A program made the position numbers and the translations under genes. Under the pieces are notes generated by a model. The model was not told where the DNA came from. It worked only from the letters and a program-made list of their open reading frames with translations, and did not search any database. A stretch of 12,502 nucleotides of DNA from Bacillota bacterium (GTDB lineage: Bacteria; Bacillota; Clostridia; Lachnospirales; WQUN01). Shown here in pieces: positions 8,327 through 12,502 of the stretch; the first letter of the stretch is position 1, and each line of letters opens with the position of its first letter. The stretch covers positions 1 through 12,502 of the forward strand of contig WQUN01000111.1 of assembly GCA_009782085.1 (NCBI GenBank), read 5' to 3'.

Positions 8327-8410
8327 CCGGATTGCGAAAACATTAACCTCTTATATGAGTATCGTATGAGTATCGGCGGAAATATACCGGAGTGCGAAAA
8401 CATTAACCTC
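8327..8410. repeat. 24-bp direct repeat at 60-bp spacing
   Basis: The 24 bases at 8327-8350 recur at 8387-8410 with one difference (CCGGATTGCG against CCGGAGTGCG). The shared core is TGCGAAAACATTAACCTC. The start-to-start distance is exactly 60 bp. The first copy overlaps the right flanking repeat of the MITE-like element, so it was part of the sequence into which that element inserted. Confidence 0.85.
8354..8375. repeat. Perfect 11-bp tandem repeat
   Basis: TATGAGTATCG occurs twice head to tail (8354-8364, 8365-8375), between the two copies of the 24-bp direct repeat. Confidence 0.8.
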
Positions 8411-8452
8411 CTCTGTACACGTCGTCGGTAAATGTTTTCGCACTCCGGTATA
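8383..8452. repeat. Perfect 22-bp inverted repeat with 26-nt spacer
   Basis: The 22 bases at 8383-8404 (TATACCGGAGTGCGAAAACA and two more T) are exactly reverse-complemented at 8431-8452. The arm overlaps the second copy of the 24-bp direct repeat, so the core CCGGAGTGCGAAAACATT is present three times in this region, twice direct and once inverted. There is no U-tract, so it is not an ordinary terminator. It could be a paired protein-binding site, a cruciform, or the ends of another small element. Confidence 0.85.
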
Positions 8453-8462
8453 GATCAAAAGC

Positions 8463-8488
8463 GGCAGGAGCAGAGCCCCTGCCCTACA
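8463..8488 (-). repeat. TGTAGGG-headed palindrome (GGCAGG type)
   Basis: On the minus strand the unit begins TGTAGGGCAGGGGC, passes through a 3-nt loop TCT, and closes with GCTCCTGCC. The 9-bp stem has one mismatch. The layout is the same as in the other TGTAGGG units nearby, but with different arm bases. Confidence 0.7.
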
Positions 8489-8579
8489 TGTGGTTTGTGC
8501 ATTTCTCCATAAATTAGACTGACCTGATTTCTGTCATTCCGGTTTTGCCACGAAATTTCCGTATATGGTAAAAATTAAA

Positions 8580-8601
8580 GGGCGAACACAGTTCGCCCCT
8601 A
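8580..8601 (-). repeat. TAGGGG-headed palindrome (GGGCGAAC type)
   Basis: A perfect 8-bp stem, GGGCGAAC (8580-8587) and GTTCGCCC (8591-8598), has an ACA loop and is followed by CTA, so on the minus strand it starts TAGGGGCGAAC. The sequence just beyond it (8597-8617) matches the sequence beyond the right arm of the next element (8717-8737) at 18 of 21 positions, so the repeat unit is longer than the hairpin. Confidence 0.7.
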
Positions 8602-8622
8602 AGGAAACATTTTCATGGTATC

Positions 8623-8723
8623 TGTAGGGAACGGTCTTGACCGTTCCGCACCCTCCGCGCTCTCCGCACCCTCCGCACCCTTTACGCTCTCGATCCCGGG
8701 AATGGTCAAGACCATTCCCTACG
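8623..8723. repeat. 101-bp inverted-repeat element with TGTAGGG arms
   Basis: The arms 8623-8647 and 8699-8723 are reverse complements at 22 of 25 positions. Each arm is itself a hairpin, GGAACGGTC-TT-GACCGTTCC on the left and GGAATGGTC-AA-GACCATTCC on the right. Two of the three differences between arms form a C-G to T-A exchange inside the hairpin, which keeps the stem intact. Total length is almost the same as that of the 8175-8274 element. The internal spacer is the 9-bp tandem repeat. Confidence 0.82.
8645..8689. repeat. Five-unit 9-bp tandem repeat
   Basis: TCCGCACCC units start at 8645, 8663 and 8672. A TCCGCGCTC variant sits at 8654 and a diverged TTTACGCTC at 8681. They fill most of the spacer between the arms of the 101-bp element. 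Such arrays can vary in copy number. Confidence 0.75.
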
Positions 8724-8790
8724 GAAATATTTGCATGTGATAACGGTGAACGGTCGGCTTTGGTTATACAGTATGCAGCGGCATGTCGCC

Positions 8791-8816
8791 CTGTCAATTC
8801 GCCCTGTCATTTCGCC
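8791..8816. repeat. 13-bp tandem repeat spanning the MerR-family stop codon
   Basis: CTGTCAATTCGCC (8791-8803) is followed directly by CTGTCATTTCGCC (8804-8816), 12 of 13 identical. The second copy contains the last codons and the TGA stop of the MerR-family gene. A shortened third relative, TGTCGCC, precedes it at 8784-8790. Confidence 0.75.
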
Positions 8817-9607
8817 AGGACAAATGTCTCGCAAACATAGTCTTTCCTGTTTCCGACGCAGATCTCGTCCAGCGGGTATATGATGTACACCGGGCCGCTC
8901 AGCTCCAGGCCGGAATCGGACGCGTAAGCGGACATTCTCTCCGGCGTGTCGCCCATTTCACAGTAATAGCCCTTGTGGAACGCGGTCAGATAATTGCCGG
9001 CCGAAATCTTCGAGCCGCCCCGCGGGCACGTGGAGTAGAATCTGGTGGGCTGCCCGGGGTTTCTCAGAAAAGTATTGAAGTTTTTGTAAAATCCGCCTAT
9101 GGTGTAATTGAGGTTGACCCCGTTCTTTGTGGCGTGATCCTTGAAAATCCTGAACGGCTCGTAGAAAGTCGCCGTTTCCGACCAGTTTATCTCGGGGCCC
9201 AGTATGATCGGCTTCGTCGGCTTGTTATGAACCGATATCTCGTCGAAGTTCGCGAATATCCCTTCCTGCATGATCTGAAGGCGCTCGTTGATGACCTGGT
9301 ACGAGTTTTGGATCCTGAACAGTTCCTCGTCCAGCTCCCGGATCCTTTCGCGGAGCACGGCCTGCACGTCCCCGGGCGTCCTGTGATCGCTCAGCTGCTT
9401 GATCTTCGCCAGGGGCACCCCCAGGTCCACCAAGGTTTTGACAAAGTTAAGAGTGATTATCTGATGAGGGAGATAATACCGATATTGGTTGTCCCCTCTG
9501 TCCGCGGGCGAGAAAAGGCCAATCCTGTCATAGTAACGCAGCGTGTACTGGCTTACGCCGGTCATGTGCGAGAATTTTTTGATCGTCATCTTTTCAAAGT
9601 CTCCCAT
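8807..9607 (-). CDS. MerR-family transcriptional regulator with GyrI-like effector domain
   Basis: The protein has 266 residues from the ATG at 9607, chosen because GAGGGGG (9614-9620) lies 6 nt before it; an in-frame ATG at 9622 has no such site. Residues 7-45 form the MerR winged helix-turn-helix (MTIKKFSHMTGVSQYTLRYY, then DRIGLFSP and the wing QYRYY). Residues 46-75 are the second helical part (LVDLGVPLAKIKQL). Residues about 82-115 are a long dimerisation coiled coil. Residues about 135-266 look like a GyrI/BmrR-type ligand-binding domain ending YVCETFVLAK. Family knowledge: such proteins twist promoters with long -35/-10 spacers when they bind a small, often lipophilic or cationic, ligand. 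No metal-binding cysteine set is seen, so metal sensing is unlikely. The usual efflux-pump partner is absent; the divergent neighbour is the LuxR-type regulator. Confidence 0.92.
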   Translation of the reverse strand: MGDFEKMTIKKFSHMTGVSQYTLRYYDRIGLFSPADRGDNQYRYYLPHQIITLNFVKTLVDLGVPLAKIKQLSDHRTPGDVQAVLRERIRELDEELFRIQNSYQVINERLQIMQEGIFANFDEISVHNKPTKPIILGPEINWSETATFYEPFRIFKDHATKNGVNLNYTIGGFYKNFNTFLRNPGQPTRFYSTCPRGGSKISAGNYLTAFHKGYYCEMGDTPERMSAYASDSGLELSGPVYIIYPLDEICVGNRKDYVCETFVLAK

Positions 9608-9841
9608 GCAATACCCCCTCATAAGGTTAATACTATGTCTCGTGACCTGCTTTATTGTACAGGAACACAGGTGCTATTGCTATTCTCACGCCCCGCACTT
9701 TTTCGTTTCACAAAACACACCACGGAGCACGCGCAAAATATCGCGCGCCGTTTCACAAAATACACCACGGTACGTTAAGTTATATTAAGTAAGAAAAATC
9801 GGAGCATACTAAACAGGATGCCAAACACAAGGAGCCTCTAT
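9608..9841. other. Divergent regulatory region between two regulator genes
   Basis: 234 bp separate the two divergent starts. It holds the 22-bp direct repeat pair (9704-9770) nearer the LuxR-type gene. On the minus strand, TACAAT (9654-9659) is a good -10 candidate for the MerR-family gene, with no clear -35 (TAGCAA at 17 nt matches weakly). An ACCTG/CAGGT dyad (9645-9649 and 9668-9672) brackets that -10 box and could be a MerR-type operator. On the plus strand, TTCACA (9752-9757) and AT-rich TATATT (9781-9786) suggest a promoter but their spacing is not ideal. Confidence 0.45.
9704..9770. promoter_or_regulatory. Pair of 22-bp direct repeats, candidate operators
   Basis: The 22 bases at 9704-9725 (CGTTTCACAAAACACACC and CACGG region) recur at 9749-9770 with a single C/T change. 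The start-to-start distance is 45 bp, a little over four helical turns. Both copies are upstream of the LuxR-type start and inside the divergent promoter region. MalT-like regulators are known to bind directly repeated boxes, so autoregulation is possible. The repeat is seen directly; its function is inferred. Confidence 0.6.
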
Positions 9842-12391
9842 ATGCGCGATAAGGATACGAAAGCCAAAATCAACGAAGACCGGAACGACTCCGGGCACAT
9901 GGTCCGCAAGCGCCTGAACGCGCTTCTGGCCAAGGCGGCCAGGAAGCCCCTGGCCATTGTCTGCGCCGGGGCGGGCTACGGCAAGACGCGCGCGGTCTAT
10001 GACTTTATCAGGGAAAACAACGAGGCCGTGCTGTGGATACAGTTGTCGGAGTATGACAACAAGCCCTCCAGGTTCTGGGAAAGTTACGCCTACGCCGTGG
10101 AGCAGATAGACAAGTCGTCGGCTGACGAGATGAGAAGCATCGGTTTCCCCGATACCCCGGACAAGGTGAACCGCTACATGAGTTTGTGCGAATCTTTCCT
10201 GCCGGGCTACCGAAACAGGAGAATAATGATAGTGCTGGACGACTTTCATTTGATAAAAAACCCCGCGATAATCGGCTTTGGCGGGGCGGTTACGCAAAGA
10301 TCGCCGGACTGGCGCTGCGTTTTCCTGATCTGCCGGGAGTTTCCGCAGATAAATATAGCGGGCTTACAAGCTAGAGACGACGTGTTTATAATAGAAGAGG
10401 AGGACTTGAATTTCACCGAAAGCGAGCTCGCGGAGTATCTGAGGCTCCAGGGGCTGGCCCCGGATTCGTCGTTCGTGCACAGGATCTTCCAGGACACGAA
10501 GGGCTGGGCGTTCTCCGTCAGCCTCCTGGCACGCGCGCTGAAAAAATCGCCGGGCTATTCGGGCTATGTCGGCAAAGCGTTCAAGAAGAACATCTTCGAG
10601 ATGATGGAATCGGAAGTTTATAACGCGGTCTCCGAAGAGCTGAAAAGGTTTCTGGTGCGCCTGTCGCTTATCGAGCACCTGTCCGCCGAGCTGATAGAAG
10701 CGCTGGCGGACGGGGGCGAGGCTTTGCTGGCCGAATTCCGGGAGCAGAGCGCTTATATCCGCTACGACATCAATATAGACGCCTACCTTATACACCACCT
10801 TTTTCTGGACTTCCTGCGCACCAAACAACATTTGCTGACGGAGGAGGAAAAGGCGGAAACTTACCGGACGGCCGCGTCGTGGTGCAAAGCGAACGGCTTT
10901 ACGATGGACGCGCTGGATTATTATGAAAGAATCGGCGACTACGGGACCATATCCGTCATATTGCTGAAATCGTTCATGTCGCCGGCCCTTTCAGCCCACG
11001 CAGCGCAGATTTTCGAGCGGGCGTCGGAAGAGGCGTTCGACGCCTTCGACCTCTTCGCCGGGACGCACGCGTTCATCGTGCTCACTTCGGGACGCATGAA
11101 GGAATTTTTCGAGCTGACCGCAAGCTATGAGAAGCGGTTCCTGAAACTGCCCGAGGACAGCGTCCTCCGGAACCACAACCTGGGCATGATATATTTCTTC
11201 ACCGGGATCGCCCGCTCCTTCATGTGCACCGTGGACGACCGCTACGACTTTGACGTCCATTACGTCAAAATGCACGAGTGCTTCAAAAGAGCCCCGCTGG
11301 AGCTGGCGGACATTTTCCGCATACATTGCGGCGCGTGGATAAGCCTGGCCGGTTCCGCCAAAAAGGGCGCTCCGGAGGAATTTATCGAAGCCTCCGCCCG
11401 TTCATTCCGGCATATTTCCGCCTGCCTCACTGGCGTCTGGGAGGGATATGTGGAATTGTGCCGCGGGGAGCTGCTGTTTTATCAGGGCGACGTCCAGGCC
11501 GCGAAGCCCTTCCTGATCCAGGCGGCGGAGCGCGCGGGGGCGTACGGGCAGCACGACCTGGTGCACAGGGCGCTGTTCTACACGATGCGAATAGCCGCCC
11601 TCCAGGGGGACCGGGAGACGGCGGAGAAGGCGCTCGGCGAAATCGGCGGCCTGGTCAACGAAAAGACCTATAACGCCCGGTTTATTTCGAACGACATAGT
11701 CAACGGCTGGTACGGCTACATCCTCAGGCAGCCGGAAATGATCCCCGGCTGGCTGAAAGAGGGGTTCGCTCCTTACAGACACGCGTACTTTATGGAGAAC
11801 TTCGGGAACCAGATGAAGGCGCGGTACCATTATATGGTGAAGAATTTCCCGCCGCTTCTGGCCTATATCGAGGAGATGAAGCAGAGGGAATCCATTTTAT
11901 TCGGGCGGGTGGAGATGCTGGCCTTGGAGGCCTGCGTCCGCTACCGTATGAAGGACAGGGCGGGGGCTTTCGCCGCGTTTCAGGCGGCTTATGAAAACGC
12001 GGCGCCGAACGGGATAGTTATGCCGTTCATAGAGCTGGGGAAGGACATGCGAACGATGACGCTGGCCGCGCTCCGGAGTTCCGCGTGCAAGGTCCCGAAG
12101 CAGTGGTTGATGTCTGTGAACAAAAGGGCCGCGCTCTACGCCAAGTATCAGGCGGCGGTCGTTTCGGACTATGAGAAGGAAAACGAGATCGGCGGCGAGG
12201 TGACGCTGTCCGGCCGGGAGACGGAAGTCCTGCGGGATTTGTACGACGGGCTGTCGCACTCCGAAATCGCCGAAAAGCTGGGAATATCCGTCAACACCGT
12301 GAGGATGGTCTACAAGAGCATCCTGCGGAAGCTGGACGCGAAAAACACGTTTGACGTCGTCCGCGCCGCGGTCGAGAGGAAATTGATTTGA
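9842..12391 (+). CDS. MalT-like (large ATP-binding) LuxR-family transcriptional regulator
   Basis: The protein has 849 residues from the ATG at 9842, which has AAGGAG 7 nt upstream. An in-frame ATG at 9818 is poorly placed behind any ribosome site. Residues 43-49 are a Walker A loop (GAGYGKT, Lys48). Residues about 127-136 are a Walker B strand (RIMIVLDDFH, Asp133-Asp134). Then come a winged-helix/arm region with FLVRLSLIEHLSAELIEAL at about 265, and a long all-helical, TPR-like sensor region (about 330-770). Residues 789-836 are the LuxR helix-turn-helix (LSGRETEVLRDLYDGLSHSE, then IAEKLGISVNTVR). This is the layout of MalT and the LAL regulators: an STAND ATPase that forms oligomers upon ligand and ATP binding and activates transcription. 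Its target may be sugar-use genes nearby, but the ligand is unknown. It is divergent from the MerR-family gene and no gene follows within the window. Confidence 0.93.
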   Translation: MRDKDTKAKINEDRNDSGHMVRKRLNALLAKAARKPLAIVCAGAGYGKTRAVYDFIRENNEAVLWIQLSEYDNKPSRFWESYAYAVEQIDKSSADEMRSIGFPDTPDKVNRYMSLCESFLPGYRNRRIMIVLDDFHLIKNPAIIGFGGAVTQRSPDWRCVFLICREFPQINIAGLQARDDVFIIEEEDLNFTESELAEYLRLQGLAPDSSFVHRIFQDTKGWAFSVSLLARALKKSPGYSGYVGKAFKKNIFEMMESEVYNAVSEELKRFLVRLSLIEHLSAELIEALADGGEALLAEFREQSAYIRYDINIDAYLIHHLFLDFLRTKQHLLTEEEKAETYRTAASWCKANGFTMDALDYYERIGDYGTISVILLKSFMSPALSAHAAQIFERASEEAFDAFDLFAGTHAFIVLTSGRMKEFFELTASYEKRFLKLPEDSVLRNHNLGMIYFFTGIARSFMCTVDDRYDFDVHYVKMHECFKRAPLELADIFRIHCGAWISLAGSAKKGAPEEFIEASARSFRHISACLTGVWEGYVELCRGELLFYQGDVQAAKPFLIQAAERAGAYGQHDLVHRALFYTMRIAALQGDRETAEKALGEIGGLVNEKTYNARFISNDIVNGWYGYILRQPEMIPGWLKEGFAPYRHAYFMENFGNQMKARYHYMVKNFPPLLAYIEEMKQRESILFGRVEMLALEACVRYRMKDRAGAFAAFQAAYENAAPNGIVMPFIELGKDMRTMTLAALRSSACKVPKQWLMSVNKRAALYAKYQAAVVSDYEKENEIGGEVTLSGRETEVLRDLYDGLSHSEIAEKLGISVNTVRMVYKSILRKLDAKNTFDVVRAAVERKLI

Positions 12392-12429
12392 TCAGTGCGG
12401 GATGGACGTCATTCCACAATGTACAGCAT

Positions 12430-12485
12430 GTCATTCTGAGCGCAAGCGAAGAATCTTAAGACCCTTCGCTTACGCTCAGGGTGAC
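12430..12485. repeat. Imperfect 22-bp palindromic repeat (GTCATTCTGAGCG type)
   Basis: The left arm 12430-12451 starts GTCATTCTGAGCGCAAGCGA and pairs with the right arm 12464-12485 (CTTCGCTTACGCTCAGGG, then TGAC). In RNA this gives 22 positions with two G-U pairs and one mismatch around a 12-nt loop. It starts 39 nt after the stop of the LuxR-type gene. There is no U-tract. Dispersed intergenic palindromes of this kind are known from many bacterial genomes, so it is more likely a repeat than a dedicated terminator, though it may stabilise the transcript's 3' end. Confidence 0.75.
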
Positions 12486-12502
12486 ACCCGAGGGGTATTG
12501 TA

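Larger units (their letters stand above)
8047..8806. other. 760-bp non-coding region packed with nested repeats
   Basis: I find no credible gene here; the open frames that cross it run through palindromes and have no ribosome site. It holds the lacZ promoter at its left end. It then holds a MITE-like element with a nested second element (8138-8324), a direct/inverted repeat cluster (8327-8452), four groups of TGTAGGG-headed palindromes (8175-8274, 8463-8488, 8580-8601, 8623-8723), and short tandem repeats. The rest, about 8489-8570 and 8741-8790, shows nothing I can name. Confidence 0.8.

Noticed and set aside
8327..8410. The 24-bp direct repeats as a CRISPR array
   Set aside because: Only two direct copies, with a spacer that itself contains a tandem repeat, and no cas genes in the window.
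8383..8452. The perfect 22-bp inverted repeat as a rho-independent terminator
   Set aside because: The spacer is 26 nt and there is no T-run on either side.
8534..8797. Open frame of 87 codons on the minus strand, with a GCGGCGERGGCG-type stretch
   Set aside because: The glycine/cysteine run is only the translation of the 9-bp tandem repeat; the frame crosses two hairpin elements.
8783..9778. Open frame of 331 codons on the plus strand ending in the 22-bp repeats
   Set aside because: It is antisense to the MerR-family gene, whose domains are clear, and its tail is only the repeated intergenic DNA.

Overview
The window looks like accessory polysaccharide-utilisation DNA from a G+C-rich Bacillota bacterium, probably a gut- or rumen-type member of the Clostridia. 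That placement is inference. It rests on the Shine-Dalgarno-led genes, a FIVAR/Fn3/Big2-type modular surface protein, a GH2 beta-galactosidase next to a UROD-like methyltransferase-fold protein, a MalT-type LuxR regulator, and intergenic DNA full of small TGTAGGG-headed palindromes. No rRNA, tRNA, CRISPR array or transposase gene was seen.

Layout. Positions 3-3605 (+) hold the last 1200 codons of a very large, probably secreted right-handed beta-helix protein with Fn3, FIVAR-like, LamG-like and Big2-like modules; its 5' end lies outside the window. It meets the minus-strand operon tail to tail at a strong bidirectional terminator (3612-3649). That operon is read from about 8083 leftward: a cytoplasmic GH2 beta-galactosidase (lacZ type, 4780-8022), then, 46 nt later, a uroporphyrinogen-decarboxylase-family protein (3699-4733). 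A good sigma-70 promoter precedes it (TTGACG, 17 nt, TAAAAT; 8090-8118).

The 760-bp non-coding stretch 8047-8806 is the most unusual part. Just upstream of the lacZ promoter sits a 187-bp element with perfect 17-bp terminal inverted repeats and a 9-bp direct repeat on both sides, which is the form of a MITE insertion. Inside it lies a second, 100-bp inverted-repeat element beginning TGTAGGG and ending CCCTACA. Further right are a perfect 22-bp inverted repeat (8383-8452), a 24-bp direct repeat at exactly 60-bp spacing, and several more TGTAGGG-headed hairpins. Two of those hairpins differ by a compensatory base-pair change.

The right part holds two divergent regulators: a MerR-family protein with a GyrI-like effector domain (8807-9607, minus) and an 849-residue MalT-like ATP-binding LuxR regulator (9842-12391, plus). 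They share a 234-bp intergenic region with two near-identical 22-bp direct repeats 45 bp apart, which are candidate operators. The window ends in another imperfect palindromic repeat.

Together, an extracellular beta-helix enzyme would cut or bind a plant- or host-derived glycan, and LacZ would cleave galactosides inside the cell. The UROD-like protein may act on a methylated or otherwise modified product. The nearby regulators may sense a sugar or small ligand. No transporter is visible, so this is only part of a locus.
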